Source: Stenomitos rutilans HA7619-LM2
GTDB lineage: Bacteria; Cyanobacteriota; Cyanobacteriia; Leptolyngbyales; Leptolyngbyaceae
DNA length: 64,000 nt
Reading direction: 5' to 3'
Assembly: GCA_019358945.1 (NCBI GenBank)
Contig: JAHHIE010000016.1
Coordinates: 1 to 64,000 of the forward strand
Shown: piece after piece, positions 1-9,960 of the stretch
Position numbering within the stretch: position 1 is the first letter of the stretch
Layout of the letters: each line of letters begins with the position of its first letter
Position numbers and translations under genes: made by a program
The notes under the pieces: model-generated
Databases searched by the model: none
Told to the model about the DNA's origin: nothing
The model's input: the letters and a program-made list of their open reading frames with translations, nothing else

Positions 1-2
1 AA

Positions 3-104
3 TCAGCGAAGGGCGGCACCCGTGCTAAGCGCCTCAAGGCAGGTTGGGATGACCACTATCTGATGAAGGTGTTGTCTCAATCTAATCCAGTTACTAAAAA
101 ATGA
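3..104 (+). CDS. C-terminal end of an unidentified protein (partial)
   Basis: An open frame enters from the left edge and ends at the TGA at 102-104. The visible 33 residues are basic at first (SAKGGTRAKRLKAGWDDHYL) and end in NPVTKK. I do not recognise the family. The frame is the only one open to the edge on this strand, and the next gene is convergent, which fits a real gene end. The function cannot be judged from this piece. Confidence 0.45.
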   Translation, partial: SAKGGTRAKRLKAGWDDHYLMKVLSQSNPVTKK

Positions 105-145
105 AGAAACGTGTGCGTTTGCCCTAGTCACAGTTGCATCAAGAC

Positions 146-187
146 GGGTCTTGGGCTTAGGGTCTTGGGCTTAGGGTCTTGGGTGTG
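146..187. repeat. Heptanucleotide tandem repeat
   Basis: Six consecutive 7-mers alternate GGGTCTT and GGGCTTA and end in GGGTGTG. The array lies in the spacer between the convergent partial gene and the coiled-coil gene. It is of the short heptamer type seen repeatedly in other spacers of this window. Confidence 0.8.
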
Positions 188-263
188 GTGAATTGATGAT
201 TAAGCTGCCCATTCAGCAGGCAGAAGCATGGATGTGGTAGAGGTTTGCTCTTGGCAACTGGGA

Positions 264-1739
264 TTACGATCGCCGCGTTTTGTGGTTGCGACGGCGGAGC
301 AGAAAGTCTGGTAAATCGACTTTGGGTTCACGGATGAGAGAAGCTTTGGACGGTAGCCCTGGGCCACCAGGTTCGATGGTTTCCTCAACGGCTATTAATA
401 GAGCCGCTAGTGCCGCTGATAACTCAGCCGGGGGATCTGGTAAAGCTTTTTCCAGGAGAACTTTCAGGTTGAGCACACCACTTTGACCACTGAAGCAACG
501 GTCTTTCCAATGTTGAATCGCGGTTTCATACTCACTGGCTTGCTGCGCCTGCCGTAAGATTTGCTCTTGCATATCATTGGTCTGGCTTTCCAGTTCTGCA
601 ATGCGAGCCTGTTGGCGATCGCGCTCTTCTTCAAGTTCCTGGCACGCATGTCTAAGCATGGCTTGAGCGGTCGTCTGCTTAGCGGCCTGTGCTTCCAGTG
701 CCGCAATTTTGGCATGGGCAGTCGCTAAATCCGGTGTCACGGCTGAAGCATCTCCCGCAGCCGCATTGACTGGAGCCGCGATCGTACCTGTTGTGCGGTT
801 GTGTGCAGGAGCCTGTTGCAGACGAACCAGCAATGTCTGCTGCTCTTGTAAGGTTAGCTGCGCCTGCTGTAGCTCACCCTCAAGTTGCCTGAGCGCCATC
901 TGGCGATCGTTGAGAATGAGAGAGAGTTCGTTCACTTGAGCGTGCGCCTCTGCCAACCGCGCGGTTAACCCTTCAGACAATGCCTGAGTTTCAAGCCGTT
1001 GTGATTCGGTGCGCGACGACGGTGTGTGTATCGTTGCTTGCACCAACACCAACCGTTCCTCCAGTTGGTGTTGGTGCGCCTCCACCTCTGTACGATCGCT
1101 CACAAGCTGGGTCTGCAACTGCTCTAGTGCCTGCTGTTGCATCTGGTTGAGCGCTTCCATCGTGTGCAAAAGCGCCTGCAAAGATCGATCGCGCGTTTGC
1201 ATCTCAATCAACTGCACGCTCAATGCCTGCTGCTGTTGCGCCAACTGTAGCTTTAAGCGCCCGATCGCCTGCTGCTGAATGTTAGAGATTTCTTCCGTCG
1301 AGGCAAGCTGAGCTTCGAGGAGGTGCTGATCAACGACTTGCAGCCGCATTTCGCGTAACGTACTGACCGACTGGTCAAGCGCTTGTTCTAGATGGCGAAT
1401 GCGTTCAATTTGCTCATGGGAGAGCGATCGCGACTGCCCCAATTCTGTCTGTAGCGCAGCTTGCTCTTGCTCCCATTGTTGGCGCTGAGACTCCAGCGCA
1501 GCAGCAGCGTATTGGGTGAGGGTCGAGATAAACCCAGGATCGATGGCGGTAATTTCTTGATGAGCGGCAACCCAGGTCTCTAAGTAGCATTTCAACAACT
1601 CTGTGCTCTGAACGCAGTCTGCTCCGCCGATCGCACGGGTGGCTCCGGCATTGAGCGCGACAGTATCCAGCAGGCTCTTATCGTCAGAGTGTCTACCCTC
1701 CGACAGCAAAGAACTACAGGCTAGATTCGGTTCAGACAC
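264..1739 (-). CDS. Long coiled-coil protein of unknown function
   Basis: A 491-residue protein. About residues 75-420 are rich in Gln, Glu, Leu and Ala with heptad-like spacing (for example LQQQALEQLQTQL and LEGELQQAQLTLQEQQ), so a long coiled coil is likely. The N-terminus and the C-terminal 60 residues (ending in basic RRRNHKTRRS) are not coiled. No signal peptide, membrane segment or enzymatic motif is visible. The start is GTG at 1739; a GGGAGG Shine-Dalgarno lies about 7 bases upstream, which supports it. A structural or scaffolding role is only an inference. It stands alone, convergent with the gene at the left edge. Confidence 0.8.
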   Translation of the reverse strand: MSEPNLACSSLLSEGRHSDDKSLLDTVALNAGATRAIGGADCVQSTELLKCYLETWVAAHQEITAIDPGFISTLTQYAAAALESQRQQWEQEQAALQTELGQSRSLSHEQIERIRHLEQALDQSVSTLREMRLQVVDQHLLEAQLASTEEISNIQQQAIGRLKLQLAQQQQALSVQLIEMQTRDRSLQALLHTMEALNQMQQQALEQLQTQLVSDRTEVEAHQHQLEERLVLVQATIHTPSSRTESQRLETQALSEGLTARLAEAHAQVNELSLILNDRQMALRQLEGELQQAQLTLQEQQTLLVRLQQAPAHNRTTGTIAAPVNAAAGDASAVTPDLATAHAKIAALEAQAAKQTTAQAMLRHACQELEEERDRQQARIAELESQTNDMQEQILRQAQQASEYETAIQHWKDRCFSGQSGVLNLKVLLEKALPDPPAELSAALAALLIAVEETIEPGGPGLPSKASLIREPKVDLPDFLLRRRNHKTRRS

Positions 1740-2049
1740 ACAGGACCTCCCGAAAACGATGAGCCGGGTTCAGGCTCCACGATTCAACACTTTAAGCGCC
1801 TTCTTGAGCAACTTCAGACGTAGCTGTTTGAGAACAAGCCCTGAAGCCAGCGTTGATCATCCATCACCTCAAAGGCACCAGACCGACGCTAGATTGAATC
1901 TAAAGTAATGGATTAAGTGCATAATCGCCACCGTAAGTGATACCGTTTGCAACAATTTGCGGATGCACGATCGCACCCTGTCCTTGCTTCCGTCAACAGC
2001 CAAAGCGCTGGCAACGTATATAGCCCTGAAGCGTTCTGTCGCTCAGGCG
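1740..2049. other. Spacer without recognised features
   Basis: About 310 bases between the coiled-coil gene and the DUF5340-type gene. It must contain the promoter of the coiled-coil gene, but I see no clear motif, hairpin or repeat. Confidence 0.5.
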
Positions 2050-2322
2050 CTACTCTTTTTGTAGACTAAGGATTGCTTCAGACAGGGCTTGCTCAGTCGT
2101 GAGGTTGTTGAGCGACCAGCGGTATTCGATCGGTAAGTGATGGCGCTCGCAGTCTTCTTCTAGTTGCTTCTGAAGCGCCAGTGCTTTACGAAGCGTGATG
2201 ATGAGTTGGTGTACTTGAGCCTGAGAAGGCGATTGACGACCCACAGCAGCCATTGTCTGTCGCTCTAGAAGCTGAAGCAGAAGCTCGTAGTGAATATGAG
2301 ATGGAAGAGGAATGGGTTCCAT
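2050..2322 (-). CDS. DUF5340-like small cyanobacterial protein
   Basis: A 90-residue soluble protein starting MEPIPLPSHIHYELLLQLLERQ, predicted to be mostly helical, with a Cys-containing segment (EEDCERHHLP) in the middle. It resembles the conserved small cyanobacterial family DUF5340, for which no function is known; the assignment is from memory of the N-terminal pattern. It lies 110 bases upstream of nothing obvious on its strand and just downstream (minus strand) of trpC, so co-transcription with trpC is possible. Confidence 0.65.
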   Translation of the reverse strand: MEPIPLPSHIHYELLLQLLERQTMAAVGRQSPSQAQVHQLIITLRKALALQKQLEEDCERHHLPIEYRWSLNNLTTEQALSEAILSLQKE

Positions 2323-2432
2323 GAAACCTGATTACCTTATAGCGTGAATCAACCGAGCAAAAGGCTCGAGGCCAGCGTTAGAGCGGTTATGCAAGCAGGC
2401 TGTACACTCGCCTGACATCCGATGACGCCCTG

Positions 2433-3350
2433 CTAAGAAACGTCAGTTGTGTCTGAAGCACTGGCTGCTCCAGAGACAAGTTGTGTAAGTGCCAAGCCTG
2501 GGTCAGGTTGGCGCATCAGCGCTTCGCCCACCAGTACCGCACTTGCACCAGCCGTTGCAGCAAACTGTAAATCGTCAGCCGTGTAAAGACCAGATTCACT
2601 GACAACCAGAATATCGCGCGATCGCAACTGTTCTCGACGATCGCCCAGCAAGCGGCGCGTGGTTTGTAAATCGACCGAAAAATCCTCTAGATTGCGGTTG
2701 TTGATCCCAATCAGGTTAACGCCATCCAGCGCCAGTACGCGATCAAGTTCAGCTAGCGTATGTACCTCAATCAGAGCTGTCATCTCTAGCGCTGCGGCAA
2801 TCTTCAGAAAATACTGGAGGTCTTTATCCGACAAAATCGCCGCAATGAGCAGCACTGCGTCAGCCCCGTTGACCCGTGCCAGATACATCTGATAAGGGTA
2901 AATGACAAATTCTTTGCACAGCAGCGGCAACTGGGTCACGGCGCGGATCTGGGCAAGATAATCAAAACTACCCTGAAAGAATTTTTGATCCGTTAAGACC
3001 GAGAGGCAGGTTGCACCCCCTTGCTCGTAGGAACGGGCGATCGCAACGGGATCAAAGTCTTCTCGGATAATCCCCTTGCTAGGAGATGCTTTCTTCACCT
3101 CAGCGATGACAGCGGGACGGGTTTTACTCTCCTGAAGCGCCTGCAAGAATGAGCGGGGCGGCGACAAATCTTTGACTTGTTTTTGCAGCTCTAATAGAGG
3201 CACGCGATCGCGCAGTTGGGCAACTTCTGCCTCTTTCTGCCAAACAATTTCCTCCAAAATATGGCGAGGGGCCGCATCAGGAACTTTTACCTGGTAGCGT
3301 AACTCCTGCACGGAAACCGCAGGATTCGGTGGGCGACGACGGATCTGCAT
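2433..3350 (-). CDS. trpC: Indole-3-glycerol-phosphate synthase
   Basis: A 305-residue TIM-barrel enzyme that closes 1-(2-carboxyphenylamino)-1-deoxyribulose 5-phosphate to indole-3-glycerol phosphate in tryptophan synthesis. The motifs [12 protein letters not shown] (catalytic Lys region), [27 protein letters not shown] and VSESGL are present in the expected order. The first ~45 residues ([14 protein letters not shown]...) are the N-terminal extension typical of cyanobacterial TrpC. No other trp genes lie nearby, in keeping with the scattered trp genes of cyanobacteria. Confidence 0.97.
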   Translation of the reverse strand: MQIRRRPPNPAVSVQELRYQVKVPDAAPRHILEEIVWQKEAEVAQLRDRVPLLELQKQVKDLSPPRSFLQALQESKTRPAVIAEVKKASPSKGIIREDFDPVAIARSYEQGGATCLSVLTDQKFFQGSFDYLAQIRAVTQLPLLCKEFVIYPYQMYLARVNGADAVLLIAAILSDKDLQYFLKIAAALEMTALIEVHTLAELDRVLALDGVNLIGINNRNLEDFSVDLQTTRRLLGDRREQLRSRDILVVSESGLYTADDLQFAATAGASAVLVGEALMRQPDPGLALTQLVSGAASASDTTDVS

Positions 3351-3651
3351 CGGTGGCTTGAACGCGAAGGGAACAGGATGGGCGATCGAAACAATGCTTG
3401 ACCATTGCTCGATAGAGGGAATAGATAATGCTCTTGATAGCGTAACCTAAGTCTGGAAAGGTACGGGGAAGAAATGTGCCAAGCCGCACAAAATTGACAC
3501 GATTTTTAAGGGGCAGGGAAGAGGGCTTTGAATTAAGCGTCTAACTTCTCACGCCCAATTGCATCTTGAGCGACCCACATCTATTCGCTAACCGCTACAG
3601 ACGATGCCTGCATCACCCGACCGCTCTCAACGGTCAGGAGGTCTGTCAAAG

Positions 3652-4200
3652 CTATGCAAAATTTAACCACCTAGCAACTTCGTACACAATTTCATTTGAA
3701 TTGTAGTCATCTTCCAAATAACCGCAGTAGTGGTCAATGACCATTCCAAACTCAAATTGGCATCCAACAACAGCGATAAAATCATCGGCGATCGACCACA
3801 GATAACTAAATACGCTCTGTGCCCAACCAGCTTCGACAACGAATGCTGGATATTTACCAACCGTACCAATGGACAAATAGGAGAGTGTGTTGGGAGCTAC
3901 ACCATCAATCTGTTGAACGAAAGTGAGCGCCTTTTGGGAGCAAGCAACCTTAGTAAAGCTGTAATAAACTGGACAGTAATGAACAGAGCGAGTTTGAGTG
4001 CCGCTCCTAATACCTAATGCAGAAATGGGTAAGAAGCCTGCAATCACCAGGTCGGATTCAGGAGTATAAACACATCGAGCAGTACGCAGTGTCGCCGAGA
4101 TCGATGGGGAAAGCGATTCGAGCAGCAGGGCGCGATTACGGCGCTGCCGATTAGCAGAAGCTTTAATAGAAATCAGTCTGCGACGCTCACGGGAATCCAT
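3652..4200 (-). CDS. Hypothetical protein
   Basis: A 182-residue protein with a very basic first 25 residues (MDSRERRRLISIKASANRQRRNRALLL written here in part as DSRERRRLISIK) followed by a mixed alpha/beta body with three cysteines and an acidic, aromatic C-terminus (HYCGYLEDDYNSNE). No signal peptide or membrane helix is evident. I do not recognise a family. It lies in the same direction as lpdA, 85 bases downstream of the lpdA stop. The reading frame uses normal cyanobacterial codons, which supports it as real. Confidence 0.6.
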   Translation of the reverse strand: MDSRERRRLISIKASANRQRRNRALLLESLSPSISATLRTARCVYTPESDLVIAGFLPISALGIRSGTQTRSVHYCPVYYSFTKVACSQKALTFVQQIDGVAPNTLSYLSIGTVGKYPAFVVEAGWAQSVFSYLWSIADDFIAVVGCQFEFGMVIDHYCGYLEDDYNSNEIVYEVARWLNFA

Positions 4201-4285
4201 ACATCACCCGAATCTGCTGCACGAAGTTGTTTTGGCTTGCAGCTTCCCCCCACTCTCTACTCCCCATTCCCCACTCCCTTCTTCC

Positions 4286-5719
4286 CTAATGCACCGTCAC
4301 CGCCCGCTTGTACGCTTCATCCAGCACTTCCGACAGCGTGGGATGGGCATGCACCAGGAACGCGAGGTCTTGCACGGTTTGCCGTTGGGCGATCGCGTTT
4401 GCCGCTTCCTGGATGAGGTCAGAGGCATGTAGCCCAAAGATGTGAACACCCAGCACTTCGCCCGTATCCTGACGGTAAATCACTTTTGCCACGCCTTCGG
4501 TTTCGCCTTCCGCGATCGCTTTTGCGTTGCCCTTAAAGTAGGTGCGAACAGCGGTAATTTCAAAGCCCTCTGCTTTACCTTTTTCCTTCGCGGCGGGTTC
4601 CGTCAAGCCCACGAAACCAATTTCGGGATGGGTGAATGCGGCTGCGGGAATGCTGTGGTAGTCAACCGCACGGGGACGAGCGCAGATATTTTCTACCGCT
4701 GCTACGCCCTGAGCAGAGGCCGCATGAGCCAGCATGAGTTTGCCCGTTGCATCGCCGATCGCCCAGAGATGGGGAACAGGTTCACCACCTACAAGAACAG
4801 CCATGTGGTCGTTGATGGGGATATAGCCCGGCCGCACGGTTTCTACGCCGACTGAATCTAGCCCCAGCTCTTTGGTCAGCGGTACTCGTCCAGTGGCAAC
4901 CAGGCAAGCATCGACTTCCAGGACTTCCACAGTCTCCTTGGCTTTGACATCTGCCAGTTCAATCACGACTGGCGAACCGGGTGTAATGCGTTTTGCCAGC
5001 ACACCGACTTTCGTTTCGATGTCGCGGGGGGTGATGAGCACGCGTTGGGCAAGTTTGGCAATATCGGGGTCGAATCCCGGCATGAGTTGGTCGAGCGCTT
5101 CGATGAGGGTAATTTCGCAGCCCAGTGCCGAGTATACGTCGGCAAACTCCAGGCCAATGTAGCCACTGCCCACGATCGCAATCCAGGACGGCAAGGATTC
5201 TAACCGTACAGCATCGTCACTGGTAAAGACCGTCTTGCCGTCTATTTCAATACCCGGTGGCACAAAGGGTACAGAACCCGGTGCCAGCATAATATCTTTC
5301 GCGGTGATGGTCTTTTCGCCGTCTTTCGTAGCAACCGACACCTTTTGCACTCCGGCAATTTTGCCCCAGCCGTGAATCGTGTCTACGCCCAACCGCTTGA
5401 GGCTACCGATGAGCGCTTCTCGCTGTTTGGTGACAATGCTGTTGGCGTGGTCTGCGATCGCTTGTCGATCGAACGCCACATCGCCTAATTGAATGCCCAG
5501 TGCTTTGAGGTGAGGTGCGTCTTGTAACTCGCGCACCCGTCCCGATGCTGCCAGAAGCGCTTTAGAGGGAATACAGCCTCGATTGACACAGGTGCCACCC
5601 ATATCGGCAGCTTCGATAACGGCTGTTTTCAGCCCGCAGCTTACCGCGTGGATGGCCGCTCCGTGCCCACCAACTCCAGCTCCAATGATGACCAAATCGT
5701 AATCGAATGACTGACTCAC
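4286..5719 (-). CDS. lpdA: Dihydrolipoyl dehydrogenase (E3)
   Basis: FAD-dependent E3 that reoxidises dihydrolipoamide with NAD+ in the pyruvate dehydrogenase and glycine cleavage complexes. From the chosen start: FAD-binding GAGVGG at 13-18; redox-active disulfide CVNRGC at 44-49; NAD-binding VGSGYIGLE; second FAD motif ending AIGDA; C-terminal HAHPTLSE with the active-site His-Glu pair. The open frame reaches back to 5881, but the GTG at 5719 is preceded by AGGAGAGAG at good spacing and gives 477 residues, the usual length. The upstream frame only translates the 21-bp repeat array ([11 protein letters not shown]) and is not family sequence. Confidence 0.96.
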   Translation of the reverse strand: MSQSFDYDLVIIGAGVGGHGAAIHAVSCGLKTAVIEAADMGGTCVNRGCIPSKALLAASGRVRELQDAPHLKALGIQLGDVAFDRQAIADHANSIVTKQREALIGSLKRLGVDTIHGWGKIAGVQKVSVATKDGEKTITAKDIMLAPGSVPFVPPGIEIDGKTVFTSDDAVRLESLPSWIAIVGSGYIGLEFADVYSALGCEITLIEALDQLMPGFDPDIAKLAQRVLITPRDIETKVGVLAKRITPGSPVVIELADVKAKETVEVLEVDACLVATGRVPLTKELGLDSVGVETVRPGYIPINDHMAVLVGGEPVPHLWAIGDATGKLMLAHAASAQGVAAVENICARPRAVDYHSIPAAAFTHPEIGFVGLTEPAAKEKGKAEGFEITAVRTYFKGNAKAIAEGETEGVAKVIYRQDTGEVLGVHIFGLHASDLIQEAANAIAQRQTVQDLAFLVHAHPTLSEVLDEAYKRAVTVH

Positions 5720-5830
5720 ATCTCTCTCCTGTTCATTACCTTCCATTGTCGGTTGGAGAGGGGCGATCGGACAAGGGAGGGATGTAGCTTGCTTCCGCTT
5801 TGCAGTGGGATGAGAAATGAAAAAAGTGGC

Positions 5831-6251
5831 TCCAGCACATTCCGAATTGGGTCGAGCCATCTTTTTAACTGGTCGAGCCATCTTTGCAGTGAGTCGAGTT
5901 ATCTTGAAGCTGAGTTAAGCCATCTCTGCACTCAGTCGATCGAGCTTTTTGCCGGGTCGAGCTATCCCGGCACTCAGTCGAGTCAGCTTTTTATTAGCTT
6001 GAGCCATCCCAGCACTCAGTCGAGCAAGCTTTGGGCTGAGTCAGGCCAGTTCTATACCTGGTCGAGCCAGCTTTTTGCTCAGTTGAGCTATCCATGCACT
6101 CAGTCGAGCCATCTTTTTACCTGATCGAGCAGTCCCAAAACTGAGTTGAGCAGTCTTTGAGCTAAGTCCCGTAGTTTCTGCACTCGGTCGAGCGATCTTT
6201 TGGCTAGCTGAAGCGGTCTCGATCATTGGATCAAGCCATTTTGATGCGGAG
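5831..6251. repeat. 21-bp tandem repeat array, about 19 units
   Basis: Unit starts fall exactly every 21 bases at 5852, 5873, 5894, 5915, 5936, 5957, 5978, 5999, 6020, 6041, 6062, 6083, 6104, 6125, 6146, 6167, 6188 and 6209, then shift by one base to 6231. A diverged unit also begins at 5831. The plus-strand unit opens with TCGAGCCATCTTTTT and closes with a variable GCACTCAG/AACTGG half. Units differ by several bases each, so the array is old or under relaxed selection. On the minus strand each unit encodes a heptad of the pattern L-S-x-K-M-A-R; two in-frame stops interrupt it. Confidence 0.9.
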
Positions 6252-6608
6252 TGTGGACTGGTATGCTTGACCAGGCACAGGCTGGTGCTGCTCTGGTCGA
6301 TCGCTGTGCCACCAGTTCCTCGTAGCATCCGGTAAGTTGACAGCGTAAAGGGTAATGATGATCGGTTCCTGCAAGCCCTGTCCTAAAATCTCGACGCTGT
6401 AGGAGGGATGCTTTTTAGTCGCCAGATCTACAATGAAGCGTTTGCCAATCCGCCGCCAGCTTGGTTCTTTGCCGCGCCACTGAAGGCGACAGCAAGGCCA
6501 GGGTAGCTGTTCACGATCGAACAGGCGACAGCAAGGCCCAATGACGCGGTAGCTGAAGTGGCAACCGGGGCTAAAGAAAACCTGCCCATGCTGAAGTGGG
6601 TGAGACAT
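6231..6608 (-). CDS. Hypothetical protein with frameshifted heptad tail
   Basis: A 125-residue frame starting MSHPLQHGQVFFSPGCHF, directly downstream of argH (11 bases from its stop). The middle contains two CCRL repeats, a basic stretch (SWRRIGKRFIVDLATKKH) and a beta-rich stretch. I do not recognise the family. The frame ends ...LRIKMA-TGA exactly in the first unit of the 21-bp array. Removing one base at the stop would continue into the heptad-repeat frame for about 60 more residues (to 6041), so this may be a frameshifted gene that once had a repeat tail. The open frame extends upstream into argH, but the ATG at 6608 is the natural start. Confidence 0.55.
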   Translation of the reverse strand: MSHPLQHGQVFFSPGCHFSYRVIGPCCRLFDREQLPWPCCRLQWRGKEPSWRRIGKRFIVDLATKKHPSYSVEILGQGLQEPIIITLYAVNLPDATRNWWHSDRPEQHQPVPGQAYQSTLRIKMA

Positions 6609-6618
6609 TGCGCTAGAA

Positions 6619-8031
6619 TCACGAACCGAGCGTTGCTTTAGCGTTTTGCAGCGCCTGCCGTACCTGAGCGAATCCTGTGCCCCCGTAGCTGTTGCGGGCA
6701 GAGACGACCTGTGCAGGCGCGATCGCAGCGTAGATATCTGATTCAAACGCAGGATGGATGGCTTTCCATTCCTCTAGCGTCAGATCTTTCAGCAGTTTGC
6801 CTTGAGACAGAGAGGTCTTCACAACTTTACCAACCAGATTGTAGGCTTCCCGGAAGGGCACGCTTTTGCCTGCCAGGTAATCTGCCACATCCGTTGCGTT
6901 AGAAAAGTCCTCATTCACTGCTTCTTGTAGCCGGGTCACGCGAAACTCCAGCCCTTCTCCCAGCAGAATGGTCATGGCTTCCAGACACCCTTGCACCGTG
7001 ACAACCGCATCAAAGAGGGCTTCTTTGTCTTCCTGTAAATCTTTGTTGTAGGCAAGAGGCAAGCCTTTCATCAGCACCAACAAGCCTTGAAGGTGCCCAA
7101 ACACTCTACCCGTTTTGCCACGTACCAGTTCCGGCACATCTGGATTCTTCTTCTGCGGCATGATGCTAGAGCCTGTAGAGCAGCTATCTTTGAGGGTGAC
7201 AAAGCCAAACTCTTCCGATGCCCACAGGATCACTTCTTCGGACAGGCGACTGAGATGCACCATGATGAGGCTGGCTGCACAAAGAAATTCGATCGCAAAG
7301 TCACGATCGCTCACTCCATCCAGGCTATTCGCGTAGACCCCGCCAAAGTTGAGTAGTTCAGCCGTGTAGTGGCGATCGATGGGAAAGGTCGTCCCAGCTA
7401 GCGCACCCGAACCGAGCGGCGAGATGTTCACTCGCTGATAGATTTCGCCGAGCCGTTCCCAGTCGCGCTGGCTCATTTCAAAATAGGCCAACAGATGATG
7501 AGCCAGACTAAGCGGCTGTGCCCGTTGCAGGTGGGTATAGCCAGGGATCAGCGTTTCGACGTGCTGGTCTGCCAGCGTCACTAAGATCGACTGGAACGAT
7601 CGCACCCGCTGACGAATCTGTTGGATCTGGTCGCGCAGATACAGGCGCGTATCTGTGCCTACCTGGTCATTGCGCGATCGAGCCGTGTGGAGCTTTTTGC
7701 CCACATCCCCCACAATTTCGGTGAGACGACGTTCCACCGCAAAATGCACATCTTCCGCCTCCACACCGGGAATAAACAACCCCTGGCGGTACTCTTGCCG
7801 TACCTGTTCCAGCCCGTTCACCAACTGCTCTCCTTCAGCCGCTGGAATGATGCCTGTGTGCGCCAGCATCCGTGCATGCGCTTGCGAACCCGTCAGGTCG
7901 TATTCAATGAGTTGGATGTCGAACCGAATGCTGGCGTTAAAGACAGCGATCGCGGGGTGTAGCGCCGTCTCAAAGCGCTGGCTCCAGGTGGAAGGGGGAT
8001 TTGCGGCTGTCTGAGAGAGGTCTTGGTTCAA
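6619..8031 (-). CDS. argH: Argininosuccinate lyase
   Basis: Splits argininosuccinate into arginine and fumarate, the last step of arginine synthesis. Family signature [11 protein letters not shown] is at about residues 287-297 and the conserved THLQRAQP (catalytic His) at 166-173; HTARSRNDQ is also intact. The open frame reaches to 8112, but that extension does not look like ArgH. A TTG at 8031 preceded by GAGG six bases upstream gives 470 residues, near the usual 460; an alternative is CTG at 8043. It is followed closely by the hypothetical gene ending at 6231, with which it may be co-transcribed. Confidence 0.95.
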   Translation of the reverse strand: MNQDLSQTAANPPSTWSQRFETALHPAIAVFNASIRFDIQLIEYDLTGSQAHARMLAHTGIIPAAEGEQLVNGLEQVRQEYRQGLFIPGVEAEDVHFAVERRLTEIVGDVGKKLHTARSRNDQVGTDTRLYLRDQIQQIRQRVRSFQSILVTLADQHVETLIPGYTHLQRAQPLSLAHHLLAYFEMSQRDWERLGEIYQRVNISPLGSGALAGTTFPIDRHYTAELLNFGGVYANSLDGVSDRDFAIEFLCAASLIMVHLSRLSEEVILWASEEFGFVTLKDSCSTGSSIMPQKKNPDVPELVRGKTGRVFGHLQGLLVLMKGLPLAYNKDLQEDKEALFDAVVTVQGCLEAMTILLGEGLEFRVTRLQEAVNEDFSNATDVADYLAGKSVPFREAYNLVGKVVKTSLSQGKLLKDLTLEEWKAIHPAFESDIYAAIAPAQVVSARNSYGGTGFAQVRQALQNAKATLGS

Positions 8032-8113
8032 GGCAATCCTCAGGGTGATGAAAAAGATGGATTTTGGGCGTTTGGATGCATGAACATCACAACACGTTGA
8101 CGATGAGGTCAAA

Positions 8114-8193
8114 AGGACTGACGCAAACCTCGGAGGTTTGGCTCAGGAATCAAGCATCGTCATTCAATGTCGTCGCTAAACCTCCGAGGTTTT
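8114..8193. repeat. Pair of inverted odd palindromes
   Basis: AAACCTCGGAGGTTT at 8125-8139 and AAACCTCCGAGGTTT at 8178-8192 are exact reverse complements of each other, and each is itself a palindrome around one central base. The left copy is preceded by AGGACTGACGCA (8114-8125), nearly the same as the end of the small element at 14377. It lies in the spacer between the membrane protein gene (stop 8278) and argH, so it may act as a terminator or be a decayed miniature element. Confidence 0.7.
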
Positions 8194-8277
8194 GGTCTGA
8201 CGAACGTTACCCAGATAACGATTACAAAAGCGCTTTATGCCTCTGCCGAAGACGTGCTTCTAAAATAAATGAGTTGC

Positions 8278-8559
8278 TTAGCCAAAAGACGTAAACGTTT
8301 TGACAAAATAGCCAAAAATAATACCAATCAGAAAAGCCCAGACCTGCCCTGTTTTGACAAAGTTATTGAAGGCTTTTTGCACATCACCTGCTAGATCAAC
8401 CTGTATTTGTTTGTCGCCCATCGCTGCCAGGTCGATCGGCAAGTGCCAGTGGGCTGGTTGTAAGACATTAAGCCAGGATGCGTCAACCCAGGATGTATCA
8501 AGCCAGTAGGTTGGTTCCACAAACCAAGTCACGACATCGGGTATCAAGCTAATGACCAT
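8278..8559 (-). CDS. Small membrane protein of unknown function
   Basis: A 93-residue protein. The first two thirds are Trp-rich (WFVEPTYWLDTSWVDASWL) and the C-terminus has one hydrophobic helix (WAFLIGIIFGYFVKTF). A GAGAGGGG ribosome-binding site precedes the ATG. It is probably a single-pass thylakoid or plasma membrane protein; I cannot name a family. It stands between the adenosine deaminase gene and argH on the same strand. Confidence 0.65.
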   Translation of the reverse strand: MVISLIPDVVTWFVEPTYWLDTSWVDASWLNVLQPAHWHLPIDLAAMGDKQIQVDLAGDVQKAFNNFVKTGQVWAFLIGIIFGYFVKTFTSFG

Positions 8560-8693
8560 TGCCCCTCTCTCCCCTTTCTAATAAATGCAAACCAGCGTGC
8601 ACGTTTATCTTACAAGACTGAAAGGATACCAGAAAACAATCCTGGCGATCGGACACGCGAATACACATCAGTCTGGCAGCATCCCTACTGACG

Positions 8694-9722
<1,029 letters not shown>

Positions 9723-9960
9723 TTACTCTCCATTGCAGCAAGTAGCGGTCAGCGATCAGCCGTCAGCTTGCACCTCATGTCGATCGCTGGTTCAGCCGTT
9801 TGGTCTGGTTAGCATCGCCCATCCCGATCGTTGCATGTCGTATCACCGCGAACAAACGACATGAAAAGTTGGTAGGGGCGATCGTCCGAACCCGCTCACG
9901 ATCGCTATGTGCCCCCTTTGAACTGATCAACAGCATCAGAGAAACGCTGACCGCTAACTG

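Noticed and set aside
5720-5881. N-terminal extension of LpdA from ATG 5881
   Set aside because: It translates the 21-bp array and has no FAD-protein similarity; the GTG at 5719 has a proper ribosome-binding site and gives the normal length.
5753-6124. Plus-strand 123-residue frame across the 21-bp array
   Set aside because: It is open only because the 21-base period keeps stops out of that frame; Ser/His-rich, no ribosome-binding site, no family.
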